From positions 186,001 to 250,000 of the forward strand of contig JAHLMK010000022.1 in the NCBI GenBank assembly GCA_019915135.1: a stretch of DNA of 64,000 nt. The letters run 5' to 3'. Positions 23,201 through 36,300 of this stretch are shown piece by piece. Below the pieces are notes generated by a model. It was not told the origin of the DNA. It worked only from the letters and a program-made list of their open reading frames with translations, and searched no databases. Positions within the stretch are counted from its first letter, which is position 1. Every line of letters starts with the position of its first letter. Made by a program: the position numbers and the translations under genes. The DNA comes from Strobilurus pachycystidiatus. Taxonomy: Eukaryota > Basidiomycota > Agaricomycetes > Agaricales > Physalacriaceae.

Positions 23201-26200
23201 ACGTTCCTGCTGTTTGAAGCTGCAGCAGTAGCTCGTCAATCTTCGCCGACGATATGGTCTTCTGGAACTGTGTAACTTCCGACCAAAACATGTGCAGACG
23301 AGACACGTCTTGTCGTAAGATTCGTGGCTTCGCACCAGCAGTGAGGAGAAGACTATCACGCTGTCCTTCGAGATAGAACGTAGCGACACTTTGAGTATTG
23401 CCAGCCAGCAGTTGGTCGAATTGACGGTGAAGAGTGATCTGCTCAGAAAGCAGAGAAACGCCGCTTTCTATGAACTGGTATTCACTGTGGCGAACTGCAG
23501 CGGGATCAATTGGGACATCGGGGATGGCCAAGTGAAGGACCATCCTTGCCAGAGAGAGCCACGCAAGACCTATAGCGGACATATCCTGATCCTTGGACGC
23601 TGTGGTTTGTAAAGCCGAAAGGGCCGGTCCCATGAAGCGCTCTTGGGCGTCAGCGAATCTCGGCGAAGATCTGGCGAGGGAATCCTCCCCAGACGGTCGT
23701 TGATGGAAGGCATCGTGTATCTGGTTTTCATTCAGTCCCAAAGCGTAAATCTTCGTGGCGCCACTTACCATGTCGGTGGACTTCTCGACTAATAAACGAA
23801 GCTGTTTGATTCGGGAGGTGTCCATGTCGCACTGCAATAGAATGAGCTTGGTATTGAGCTTAATGCGCCGCTGATATTCCGCATATAAGTTCATGGGCGA
23901 GTTAGCCGGGTTGCTGAGTACTCAATGAGTCATGGGTCGCGGAATACAAAGAGAAAGAGGGCGCACCAGGTGGACAACTGATCCATGAGATTGACAGGAC
24001 GAAGAAGAGACGAGGGACCATCGGTGATCTGACCATGGCAAATGAGAAGACAGTTCTGCGAGTATTCCTTCTCAGCTTACGGAGGATGACCCAGAAGCCC
24101 ATATATCTTTCAACCACCGCAATTGCTGTCGAATAACTATCGGGATAAAATCTGGATTGACGTTAGATCTACGAGACAGATAACGCGACGGAAACCGATT
24201 CACCAGCGGGTTGAGCATCACTACTTTCTGAGAGCCACATGATTTCTTGATAAGGAACCATGCGCAGCAACGAAATTTCTGATTGGTCGCATATCACTTC
24301 CAAGAAAGTCTTCATTGAGAGCTGGAGTAAAATGAGGTCCCGACAAGTCGCAGAGCTGAACAATACGTACCGCGTTGGGCTGGGATGCCGCCAAGACGCC
24401 CAGCTCTGTAACCAGTATTGAGCGATCGCCGATCTTTAGATCTACTGCGTTGTCGAAGTCGCAAGGCTGTGGCCGTGTCCAGCTTATGACTTGTGATAGA
24501 GCGTTTGAGCGTACCTGTATTTGTTCCTGAATCAACCGTTCGACTACTTCTGTTTCGCCATGCCCAGTCAGGCGCAAAGACATCAACGTAAACACTCGGC
24601 GACGACCTAACGTGGCGTCATTGTCAGATTTGCATTTCACGCAAGAAGGTTCCTTACCGTCCATAGACGCTGCATTACGATTCTGTGCATCTAGCTGTAA
24701 TATCTCGGAAGCGAATCCTTGCTGTGGCATGAGCAGGAATTGAGACCACAACTGCGAAAGGCCAACGCCAGACGAGAAGGAGATGGTGTTCGATAGTTTC
24801 ACTGAAGAAGAGAGAACAGGAATGAATGGAGGTCGGCATTGGTCCAAAGCCTTCATCAACCAGTTCACCATGGCATATACCAGAGAATAGTCGAAGTGGG
24901 GTTTCGATACGGCGACCAATAGTTGACTCGAGCACCGCAGCACGGCCATTGCTAACTCATAGATTGACTGACACCTCCGTCAGAAGGATATCTGGGAAGC
25001 AGAGTGGAATCTCACCGTGATATCGTTGTCGAAGACTGCAGCCGTATTGAGGACATCGAGTGACATCTCCCGCACTCTGGCAAACAGCGTAACGACATCA
25101 CCATAAGTGTTTTGATGCAGTTCAGATGACCAAGAGAGGTTTGCAGGCATCTCGGCTTGCTCTAGAACGAGAATCGCTGAAAGATCCAGGATCCTTAGAA
25201 ATACGTCTTGTGCGAGTTTGAACGGACTGCTGGCTGACTCAAAGGATTGAAGAAACATCATGGGCTAAAATCGGTATATTGAAAATACACAACATAAATT
25301 AATTAACGCGAGTGCTCGTGGAATGGATAAATCAGCTGACCTGCATCAAGATGGAGGCTAAAGGCACTTCCCGTATTGAAGAATGATGCACTCGCATCTT
25401 GTCGATCGTGACTTGACCGGGTCCCGGAAAGTTCTGTAGAAAAGACAAGATTGGTTCAAGATCGGGTGACGACAGGTGTTTCAAAAGGCGGACGAAGCGC
25501 GGAACGAAGGTTGGGACTATAGAACGACCAATAACACGCAGAATGGCATTCATTGACATGGCCGGCTCGAGTTTCGATTCCAAGAGGACAGGAAGCTGAT
25601 CCAGTAGGTATGAAGAGCCGGAGTCATGGCGAAGCGCAAATCCAGATGAGAGGAGCGACGAAGGACAATCCTGGCGAGGAGATATTGGAAGAAGGCCACG
25701 CCGGGATACATCGAAGTGTATGCTGTCCACGTTGACCAAGCGAGGGAGTCGATGGAAGTCCGATATAATCTGAGTATCATCAGCAAGAGGAGCACCCAAT
25801 AGCGCGACTTCAATGCCACGGTTCCTCATCGCACGAGACAGTTCGCCAAATTGAGGATCTACGGTCATGAATAGCCTGAATTTGGGGTGAGGCTTGATGA
25901 CAACGACACTTCCGTTGACATGTCCTCGCTCGTTCAGAGTTAGACGGCCGTCAGTTTCGCAAACTGAGTTGAGTCGGTCTAGAACAGAAGGACTGCAAAG
26001 ATTAGCACCATCCATGACAAGCCAATGACCATGCTTCATAGCATCAACAAGTGGTCCGTCGAACCACTCAAACTGAGCCGGTCCGCTTCTTGAGAGACGC
26101 TGGATATCCAAGCGAACGGCGTCCACTTCTGAGCCATAGAAGCCGTCTAGTTCCGTGAGAATGAGATTCAAGATGCTGATGAGAGTCGGATGATCGTGGG

Positions 26201-29200
26201 AGAGTGAGCGACAACAGGATATCTCTCGTAGAATTTCAAGGCCTTCTAAGCTTGACCGACATCCAAGCTTTGAGCGCAGATGACGATCGGCGATACTCAG
26301 CACGTCACATGCGATAGCAATGAGACGACCATCCGCGTCAACTTGCTCGAAGCTGCCAAGGATATCTGAGGCTTCCGTGGAAGAGCTAAGCGACAACAGG
26401 CGGAGGTCATTGCCTGTTAGATCGGCTAAGAGCTGGACTATCTGACTTTTCCCGGTGTCACGGCCGCCTGTAAGGATGGAAAGCCAGGAATGATTGATAC
26501 ACAGACCCACGGCTTCTAGAGCAGTGAGCTGCATCTTGAGGACGCGACCCGAGCGTGAAGTCGGTAACAAATTGTTGCGTGCGGATTCAAAGAGTCCAAC
26601 CTGGCAATAGTCGGGTGAGGTGAGAACTGCGGGGTTTACGCTGGCGTAGGAGGATATGCCGAAGACCTGCTCGTATAATTCGCACACTCGACGACGATCT
26701 TCGGCATTCCTGAACCGGTGGAGGTACACTGCACGGAAGGAGAGTGTTGGCTCGAGATGTGGGGGGTGGTTCAGGCAGGTGCCCCAGCGGATCACATCCC
26801 GCAGATTGAACTCCCAAGGACTACCTTCTCTGCCGAACGAGTGCTTGACAGTGACTTCTTCCGTCAACCTCATATTGAAGGTGACTATCGATTGAAGAAG
26901 ATCAGCACCCGCATCTGGAAAGAGATGTCGGCAAACGAGACGAAGATCGGCGTCCGTGAGTTCATCGACGTAAACCTTCGTGAAACGATTGAGAAAAGAC
27001 TTTGGGAGTCCCTTCCTGCCACTCCCTTGGTTCAAAGGGTTCTGGGCAGCAAATATGCGAAAGTCGGGATGACGAGGGAAAGAACGTCCGAGCTCCGGAA
27101 TGAAAACTGTGCCACGGTGATCCAGGGCAGAGTTGAGGCCTTCCAACACTGCCTGAGGTGCAAGGTTCATTTCATCCAAGAGCACCCAGTGACCATCCAC
27201 GAGTGCGTCGAGGAATTCGGCATTCTTCCAGGAGAATTCACCTGGCCGTCCCCCTTCAATCGGCAGATCAGACCCAAAGAGGTCTGCAAGGTCGGTTTGA
27301 TCGGAAAGATTGATACGACAAAGATGGTGCCCCGCAGCGATGGAGAGTGCCGTGACGAGACTTGTCTTTCCAACCCCAGGACTCCCTTCCAGCAGGATGG
27401 GCTTGGGAAGCTGGCATGCACGGATGACGCGAGTAGCGTTGTCGTTGGTCGTGGGCGCATTGAAATTGAAGATGGCAGAAGGCAACACGAGTTTTCCTCT
27501 GGTAATGCTGGATGCACCAAGTTGCAGGACGCTTGATGGATCCAAGACACCCCTAGGGAAGTTGATGTCGTCCACGACAGTTACAAGATCTTGCAATTTG
27601 CGCCGTGCATCCTGTTGTAACTGAACCAGACCCTCCTTGGAGTAGCCGGACAGTTGAGACATGGATGCCAACCCGTCGATGTAAGTCATATGAGCCGCGT
27701 GGTGCTAGAATGCAGGTTGATTAGCCATGTCCCGAGGAAATTTGAGATTTGAATGTGGCGTACAAAGATGACGTCAGGAGGTATGCCTTGCCCGTTCACA
27801 AAGGTACGATTAGAAAAATCCACCCATGCCTGTGACGAGTAATAAGACCGACTGAACTTCAAAGCAGTGGAGACACGTACAATGACATCCCGAAGATTCA
27901 TAAGAGAGCGGTCCCCGACCACCCCACATAGCCAGTCCACGAAATCGAGTATGTGGGAGGTGTAGCACTTCAACTCGTCGTGTTTCCACATACAGTTGAC
28001 GATGACCTCCAGATCGATCCGGTTATCGACTGACGGTACCCAAATCTCGGTGAAGCGATTGCGGAGAGCAGGTGACAGTTCCTTTTTGCCATAATCGCCT
28101 CCAGGATTCATGGTCGCGACAAGTTTAAACGACTCCGAGGCTGTGATGGCAGAGTCACTAGCATTATCCCCTCCTTTCTCAGCGAGTACCATCGTCCTGG
28201 ATGATTCGAGGACGCTATTGAGGCGTTCCAAAACTGAGTCGTCTGCCAACGAAATTTCGTCAAGCAGGAAAACATCACCGGACTCCATCGCCTGAATCAA
28301 AGGCCCATCGTGCCATTCGAAGATTGCATTGAGACGGCCGATACGACGGCGAATGTCCTCGACCTCCTCTAGTGCCGCTGCGTCTAGTGCTGGGGAATGG
28401 CGCAATTTGTCGATCTCAGCAGTGAAAAACTCGAGGGAGGCATGATCCGGGAGCTCGGCGTACTGCCCAAGCAGAGCCGACGCGTCGCGAAAGATAACGG
28501 CTTCGAGGGATGAGCGATTCCGTATGGGCCGAAGACCGCCGATCAAATCAGCCGTTTCTGTCCCTTGGTGGCAATTGAGTGCGTGTAGATTCTGACCGGT
28601 GGCTGAAGCGAAGACTTGACAGACAGAGGTCTTGCCGCAACCTGTCTCACCAACTAGTAGGACAGGCTCGTTAAATCGTAGTGCACGGCCAAGAAGAATG
28701 AATAGGCGTTGCATAGCAGTCGTCCAGATGATGGGACTGTCCTTGGGAAGCGGGCACCCAAGGAAAGATTCGACGTCCTTCGATGCATTGGTGAGACTGT
28801 ATAACGAAACCTCGTCAATCTGAACGCCCATAACCTTCTCGATGACCTCCTTCACGGCAATCTTATCGTCGGAGCGCCGTGCACGTTCTGCAAGCAACAT
28901 GTATCCATTCTCTGCAAGCTCCTGGTAGGACATAGCATCACGTCCGGCCCACCGGAAGAGGTCACGGAGGGTCGCGAACCCAAACTTGCTCTCGAATACA
29001 CGACCAGATTGGCGGCGATTCTGAAGTTCGCGAAAGACCATGACGATCTTCTTGCCGTAGGACGGCGCAATGCGACACCGCTGACAGAGAATCGTTTCCA
29101 ACTCCGCCTCTGGGACGTCTTCGAAGTGAACCTCGAGGAATCGATTTCTGAAGGCACGCGACAAGATCTTCCGGCCGGCGTACAAACCAGGGGGATTCTG

Positions 29201-32200
29201 AGTGGCAAAGATCATGAAGTGAGGATGTGGTCGCACAACTTCTTGTGTCTCCGGTATGACAAGCTCCCGGTTGTCGTCCAACAAACGATTGAGGGCTTCG
29301 AGAACGTCGGTAGGTGCAAGGTTGAGCTCGTCGAGAACGATCCAATGACCTTGACGGAGGGCACGAACTAGTAAGCCATCTTGGAAAACAAGCTTGCCAG
29401 TGATAGGGTCCGCGACATAAGAGCCGAGGTACTCTTGGATGTCGGTGTGTTCGTGATTGTTGATACGAACAAAGTTATGACCCGTCCTCTTCGCCAGATA
29501 CTCGATTGAACTCGTCTTTCCACTCGAGGTAGGGCCCTCGATAAGAACAGGGAAACGGCGAGTAAGGATGATCCGAGCAAGGTCAATGAGCTTCGCCTCA
29601 ACTGAGGGCGTCATGATGTATTCGTCAGCCGAGTCAACGGGCAACGGACCCTTCTCGAGATAGAAGGGCCCAAATTTGACGAAGTGATCTGAAGAGGGAG
29701 CAGAGGGAACCTTGGCGAGGAGGGAGCGCGGGTTGCGAACACCGGCCAGGATATGCTGTCGAGCTAATGCAGTAACGGCCTCTGCACTTTGACCGTCCAA
29801 CACCATCGTAAATGCCATGAGGCAGCCCTCCCATAGAGCACGGCGCAGACCGTACGTGCTGGCGATATCTGCGGCGAATGTGAGCGCCCGGGCCAAAGTA
29901 CGCATGCTATAGTGGGGGCGATGGTTCGATCCATCCGCTATCGTGCGCGACTGCGAAAGCTGTTTCACTGCAACGTAGAACTCGGCGACGTTGAGGATAG
30001 CTGCCTTGTCGCCTACAGCGACCTGCCCGATGTACTGCGTGACGATGCTGATGAGGGTCTCCTGATCCGCATCTGGAGGTGGGACATCTATCTCAGTGAA
30101 GCGGCATCGAATGTTAGGCGCTAGGTCCTTCTTTCCCACATCGGTCGCCGGGTTCATACAAGCGAAAAGCCTGAAGTCCGGATGGCGTGGAACAGGCTCC
30201 AAGGATCCATTTTCTGTGAGAGTGATCGAGGAAGTGGAGTTCTGCAGCAGACCGGTTATGCACTCCAGAGTTTCTGAGCTTGCGAGATTGATCTCGTCCA
30301 ATAGAACCCTAACAAACGTCAGACTGTTGCAATGTTGCATACGAGGAGCACAAACCAATCCCCGTTTCTGACAGCCTTAACCAACGGGCCCTCCACAAAG
30401 TCGAATGCGAACTTGCTCTTCCCGTGGACGTGGTGAATCTCGAAGTCCGCTACGTCGTGTGCAAACGCATTCCAGCTGGCCTCAGACGTCCCTTCCACCT
30501 TCCTTCTTTTCCTCGGCGTCTGACTCTCCCGCTCTTGTACAACATCCATCCTAATAACGATGTCAAATGATGGTGGAAAGGGCAACGGAGAAACATACGA
30601 TGGCTCTCCCGTTTTCTCGCGGATCCGGTCTCTTGCCCGTCTGGCACTGTCTTTCCACAAGGCAACTGCCCGCTTCCATTTCCCATCACTGACCGCCTTC
30701 CTCACTTCTATCTCATACTTCTCGTTTTTCCGCCGACTGAACGTGGACCCGAAAAGGTCTAAGAAGCGTTCCTGCAGAGCGGAAGCCGGCACTCGCGCAT
30801 CCACAGGCTTGAATCCACCTAGGAGGTCAGAGGACTCAGTCTGATGTGATAAGTTGAGCGAGATCAAAGGCCGCCGTAGCAAGGATGAGAGGTGGGTGAC
30901 GACACTGGTTTTTCCTGTACCGGTTTCACCAGTCAAGAGAACGGGTTCTCCGAGGGATATCGCGGTGATGATACGCGACATGAGCAATACAGCAGGCTTG
31001 TGCATCGCAAACGGCCGCGATGGTGGTAGAGGGATGCCGGGTTTCGTCGTGCGTGCTGTTAAGAGAGTGTTGCCTGAGCGAACACCGACTACAACATCAT
31101 TGACATCCTTCTCCACCTTCAGTTCGGGAGACCACCTCTTCCAGAGCCAATCACGCCGCTCGGCATCCAGTCCAAGGTGTTCAGCAATGACATTCACCAC
31201 GGAGTCGATGTAGATCTGGGCAGCCGTCGTGAGGGCAGCGGCGCCAAAGAAGATGTCGCGAGCTTCCAGGAATATCTGTTCACGGAAATGGGTGTTGGGA
31301 AACAAGAAAAGTAAGGAATGTTCCTCAGATGCGTCGGTATGGATGGGCTGGAACGACGCTGGAAGTAACGCGTCAACACGTACGCAGAACTTCTCTAGTT
31401 CCCGTAGGCCTATGACCCGCATGGAAGACGCCGATGGTACGGCCTTGAGTCCTTCCCACAGCCGGATGAGCGCGCTCGTTGACGCGCCAGCCAACCTTGG
31501 GAACTTGGCACTGAGTACCATCTGGAGGTCGTCAAGGCTCGGAGACAATATGGCAACCTCCGAGAACTTGTGGGCACCAAGAAACAGCGGTGGTGGAAAT
31601 GTATTCTTGCGAGAGGGCGCAAGCGATCTCGTGGCAAAGATGGCGAAACTCTGCTGGGCGGTGATTCTACCGCGACCTGAGACGTCAAGGTACGCGCAAC
31701 CGCCGATCCATTTGGTGATGCCATACGACTCCACCAAGGGCTTTAAGACACCCAGTACTTCTGGGCTGGCCCTATCGATGTCCTTGAAGACGATCCATTT
31801 CCCCTGACGCATGGCGCGCACCAAAACACCCTCCTTCCATTCAAACGTGCCCGCCTGGGATGAGGAGGATACATATGAGCCAATCAATGACCGAGGATCC
31901 AAAGAGGTGTCTGCAAGATGGACAGTGATGATATGATTCTGGACACGAGGGAAGAGTTGAGATGCGAGATGCGACAAGATGATTGATTTGCCAGAGGATG
32001 GAGGTGATGTTAGGAGGACCGGAACGCGCAGTGATAGGTGATGAGCCAAAGCGCGGAGATTGTGCTGTGTTGTGGGCGTCTTGATTAAGGGGGTGGATTC
32101 GCCAGAGACATTTGATGATCGCAGGAGTAGAACACCTTCTACGTCCACGACGAACGAGCTGAAAACCGATGAATATAGCAAAGGAAGATTGGCTGAAGAG

Positions 32201-33064
32201 AATCTAACCTCAGGTCTGACAGCAGCATGGATGGTTCTTGGGAGAAATAAGACTGGCTGGAGGTTGCAATCTCCTCGCGAGCTGCCTGGATGCGTTTCAC
32301 CTCTATGACGGGCATCAGCCAGCCATCGACCTCTGTTGAGGTACCACTCGGTTTGTCTTCGTAGTGGAGCGGACACTCGACTCCGCAAGACTCTCCGAGA
32401 ATATCCTGTTCAATCTTGACACGCTCGACTTCACCCATCCCGGTTTGGAGAGCATAACAGTGTAGAGCGACGAGACGTGAGGCATTGTCAAATGCTGGAT
32501 CCCACATAATAGCGGAGACATGGTTGTGTGGCCAACAGAGTTGAGTGGGTAGCTGCCGGTTGGCTTGGAGGATGCGGTAATACGCGAGGACAAGCCTGTT
32601 GACGCGACGTTTATCGTTTGGATGCTGGGGACATCCCGCAAGTGGGCCCTCTTTCAATGCGGGTTTCGCTATGAGTGAGTGCAGTATACTGATCGAAAGA
32701 GTTAGAGTGATTCTAGAGGCAGATTGAAGTTTTTGACTCACGGGAAAAGTTCTTCGTGAACTTCTAAAAGCAGACATATGGCAACGAGCTGATCTTCGGT
32801 GAGAAGCGGAAGCGCTATCCAGCGAGCGCATAGATCGAACAGGATGGGCCGGAAAAGATTTTCGATGATGAGGGTGAGGGATGGATCCGCGAGAGCGTCT
32901 GACAAGGCCCGGAGGAGGTCTGCGGTGGATTGCGCGGTGGAAATTACGGATGCGTGGGCATTAGAAGGTACTTTTGAGATGAGAAGCTGCGTTTGGCCGG
33001 CGAGGTCGATGTGCAGTGGGTGATGAATAGCACTGGCAGCATCGATGGCCATTTTGTTGGCCAT
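17290..33064 (-). CDS. MDN1: Midasin, giant AAA ATPase of 60S ribosomal subunit maturation
   Basis: About 4,900-5,000 residues across 15.8 kb. The protein strips assembly factors (Rsa4, Ytm1) from pre-60S particles by pulling with its MIDAS domain. Start MANKMAIDAASAIHH at 33064. Six AAA modules in order, with Walker A motifs: TSPPSSGKS (about 32000), GETGTGKT (30920), GPTSSGKT (29530), GETGCGKT (28635), GSPGVGKT (27375) and GGRDTGKS (26455). Walker B motifs include VLLDEINLA, VLDELNLA, LLDEISLA and LLDEMNLA; modules 1 and 6 are degenerate (IVFKDID, LVMDGAN). A long helical linker (about 25.3-20.5 kb) leads to a highly acidic Asp/Glu stretch (about 20-18.3 kb), then RLNMKKIIPYIASDYTKD and the MIDAS domain with ALDDSRSMSESHS (about 17900) and VIISDGI. 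Introns are few and short. It shares a 112-bp promoter with the IKS1-like gene. Confidence 0.97.
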
Positions 33065-33176
33065 GGTGCAAGGCTAACCTGCGCTGCTGAAAAAATCCTA
33101 GACCAGTCGGGTTAGGGCTTGGCGCATGTGACGTAAGAGCCTAATACGGTGAACGCGAGCCTCGACCCTGCGCTTC
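33065..33176. promoter_or_regulatory. Bidirectional promoter of MDN1 and the IKS1-like kinase, with telo-box-like motif
   Basis: 112 bp separate the two divergent start codons. At 33108-33118 lies cgggttagggc, a GGGTTAGGG telomere-repeat-like core 44 bp upstream of the MDN1 ATG. Such TTAGGG/telo-box sites are known in promoters of ribosome-related genes in fungi and plants. A similar longer site lies upstream of FES1. Confidence 0.45.
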
Positions 33177-35770
33177 ATGATGTACACCGACGCTGAGGGC
33201 CCTCTGTCGCCCGATGGTGGCGAGGACAACGCATATGGAGCCCTGACGACGTGGCGGCCAATCTTTCATGCCTCCAATCAAGTGGTGCTCTACAATCCGA
33301 CCAATCATGCTCTCGCCATCCGCGCCTCGTCAATACAGCCGCGGGAGCATTACTGCCCTGCCTGCCACCAGAAACTGCCTGCTGGACTCCATGCAGAGCC
33401 GGATACCCCAATTGACGTCGAGGACGATCACTCGAGAGCCTCCAATTACTTTCATCTTCTCGCAATCGCCAATGACACCTGGTCACGTCCTTCGACACCA
33501 CCTCCGCCAATTGACTCTGGCGGTAATGCGCAAGCTGGCCCCAGCACATTCTCACCCGAAGCTCTAGCGGACGGCTACTTCAAGGCCTTTTTCACGGAGG
33601 AGCAGAAACTGGGAATGGGTGCTAATGGAAGCGTGTATCTCTGCCAGGTATATCAACCGTACTTTGGCACGTTTCGACCTCCATGACCTCGTCTGTAGCA
33701 TGTACTGGACGGAAATCCTCTAGGACACTTTGCGGTCAAAAAGGTTGCTGTAGGCGAATCTCACTCTTATTTGATCAACATCCTACGCGAGGTTACTTCG
33801 TTATTCTCCGACCTTCAGATCATACTCAAATAATCCTCGCAGGTCCGTCTGATAGAGAGCCTTCATCATCCCAATATCATCACATACCAGTGGGCCCCTA
33901 CTTTGTTTCATTTTGTGCCTCACTAATCGCGTCATCCAGTCACTCTTGGCTAGAAACGACCCAGTTCTCTGCCTTCGGACCGAAGGTGCCTACCTTACAG
34001 TTAAGCAATTTCTTCGGGAATACAACAGACTTGTTGACATGTTCTCAGCATCCTCATGCAATGGGCGGAGGGCGGAAGGTCTGTCTGCACATAGCTCCCC
34101 GCGTTCTGAACTCACCTGGCTTGCAGCCTTGACGACTTCATTGATGTTCGTCTGGGCCGGGAGACACATGTACATCTCAGCCCGTCAACTCCGGATGAGG
34201 ATCCAGACTTACTGTCGCGTTCTGCCCGGATTCGTGCCTACAAAATGTATCAGCGTGCATCGCCCGAAGAGAAGGAGCGTGTAAGACGTCGGATGGATGG
34301 TGGCAGCAGCTCAAAGTATCGCCAGACTTGGACTGCGGTACATTTATTGAGTGCCGAAGAAGCCAAAAGTCTGTTCGGCGACGTCGTCGAGGGCTTGGCT
34401 TTCTTGGTCAGTTCTGTAACTTATCCGTCATCATCGTTCCCTCAAGCATGGACCTCAGCATGCAAAGTCGATTCTTCACCTCGACCTGAAGCCAGGCAAT
34501 GTATTGCTGACCTGGGATGAAGGACGCTTGATGTAAGTTGAGCGTTGTGCAATTGACGCTGTCTTACCACCTTCTAGACCTCGTGCCATGCTCTCCGATT
34601 TTGGGACATCTCGAGACATGATCAATACCCCAAAAGTGCGATCTGGCAACACGGGGACGTAAGTGAAGCTCCTCCACTTGTTCTTCTTGAGTTAAGGATT
34701 GTTCAGCCTCGAATACTCGTCACCAGAATCGCTCCCGTCTCCACAGACCGGCATCCTTCATCAAATCGATAGTAAAGCCGATATGTGGTCGCTGGGCATG
34801 ATCCTCCACAAGCTTCTCTTCTTCAAATTACCGTATCACTACGCCGCAGCGGGTGATGCCAGCGGAAGTACCGTTAATAGCCTAGCTGAAGATGACAAGA
34901 TGTCTCGCCTGGAAGCGGAGGTCCTCTCTTATCCCGGGTTCAAGTCCAACCCTACGATAACATCCTCATTCGAAGCTCGCAGCTTGCCAAGAGCTTTTCT
35001 AATCTTGTTGGAGGGTCTGTTGAATCCCATACCTGCATCACGCCCGTCCTGCGACAGAGTATTATCGGCCCTCCGAGAAGGCAGAGTACGTCTGCGTTCA
35101 CAGTCGCCTTCCTTCGCTTATTTCAGATTCCTTAGTTAGACCCCATTCGCCAACGTTCTCGTGCAGGCACATCATCCATAACCAATGCAACATCTCCTTT
35201 GCCCATCGTTCGAAGGCACTCAAGTGAGTCCAGGGACTCCGCCACGCCTACTCAGATGGCGACTCCCGTCGAGACTCCTCGTGTGGAAGAAGCCACTTTT
35301 GACGCTGAACCTGCTATGAGTGAGAAGACGACCCTACTCACCCTTCCTGCTCCGGAGATTCCGCCAGCTGCAATGCATTATCCGCGGAGAAATTGGTCTT
35401 TCAATCTGCAACGCATTGACGTGGTCAGGCTAGCCAAGACGTATCTTATGATCCTCAAGGTATGTGGTTCTCTCTGGCCGTGTTCAACCTGCCCGCCTCA
35501 TCTTTCTAATACCACAGGTCCTACACATTATCTACATATGTCCAGCTGGCCTGCCTGAGATGATTCTTTGTCCTACTCATAAGGTTGGGATGGCAACATT
35601 CGCCCTCATCGTCCTTCTGGCAAGCATGGACAGCTTATTTGACGGTCTATCATCTACGTTCATATTGGGCGTCCTGCACATGCTAATCGTCAGAGTTGCA
35701 TGCCGAAACGAAATGTGTTGTATAAACTGACATGCAGGTTGTTGGGGCTCTATCATTATGTATCTCCTAG
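33177..35770 (+). CDS. IKS1: Iks1-like serine/threonine protein kinase with C-terminal membrane segments
   Basis: Kinase landmarks in order after splicing: glycine loop LGMGANGSVYLC, catalytic Lys in HFAVKKVAVG, Glu in LREVRLIESLHHPNI, hinge HILMQWAEGGSLDDF, catalytic loop HLDLKPGNVLL, metal-binding LSDFGTS, activation-segment end LEYSSPES, and DMWSLGMILHKLLFFKLPY. The catalytic loop reads HLD in place of HRD. The N-terminal 150 residues hold a CPACHQKLP pair and the pattern ASNYFHLLA. Downstream is a Ser/Pro-rich linker and then hydrophobic helices (GMATFALIVLLASMDSLF; LSSTFILGVLHMLI), so the kinase is likely membrane attached. The last intron is 52 nt, and I place the stop at 35768-35770 after VVGALSLCIS. 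Yeast Iks1 is a poorly characterised kinase of this architecture. The family assignment is good; the substrate is unknown. Confidence 0.85.
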
Positions 35771-36300
35771 TATATCAACACTTCTGGCATACAGTATCAG
35801 CACAGACTGCGAAGAGAAGAGACGATGACTCACATTTTGAACCTCTATCCGAGCGGCCTAGGTATACTCTCTCGCCGTTGATCGAAAGTTCGATCTTGTC
35901 GCCCATGCACGGTGACGGTCTTGTCAACTGCCGCCTCAACTTGCAAAGCGTCAAAGGCAACATCGTAAGGATACCCTCTCTCGCGGCTATTCCGAACGTC
36001 TTGATGAATCAGATCAGCTCCGCTATGTCGTCCTCTATACATCGCTCCCTTTGAGTATCATTTTACCGAACTGTCGAGAGTGACGCTTCCCCTCCATGTA
36101 TGGTCAAAATCTGTTCTTTTATGGGCGGAAAACTTCTTAACTTCTGCCCAAATTGTCAAGGAGAAGGGGTCGGTGAATCAATGAATCACCAAAAGTCAAA
36201 GCCTTACCATGCTATCGACGCCATTTATACAGAGATAAGATTGGAACTCAAGAAAAATCGAATGAAACGATATAATACACTGAACTACATAACCCCGTCA
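35771..36300. other. Gene-free stretch between convergent IKS1-like and CK2 beta genes
   Basis: 530 bp. Open frames exist on both strands around 35775-36050 but neither resembles a family or has a start and splice context. Most is probably 3' UTR. Confidence 0.3.

Noticed and set aside
26718..27536. 272-codon plus-strand frame opposite MDN1 AAA5
   Set aside because: Antisense to strongly conserved AAA coding sequence; no domain and no splice structure of its own.
31229..31807. Plus-strand frame opposite MDN1 AAA1
   Set aside because: Antisense shadow of a real exon.
35758..36054. Overlapping frames on both strands after the IKS1-like gene
   Set aside because: The minus-strand reading looks slightly protein-like but has no start, splice partners or family resemblance; probably 3' UTR.
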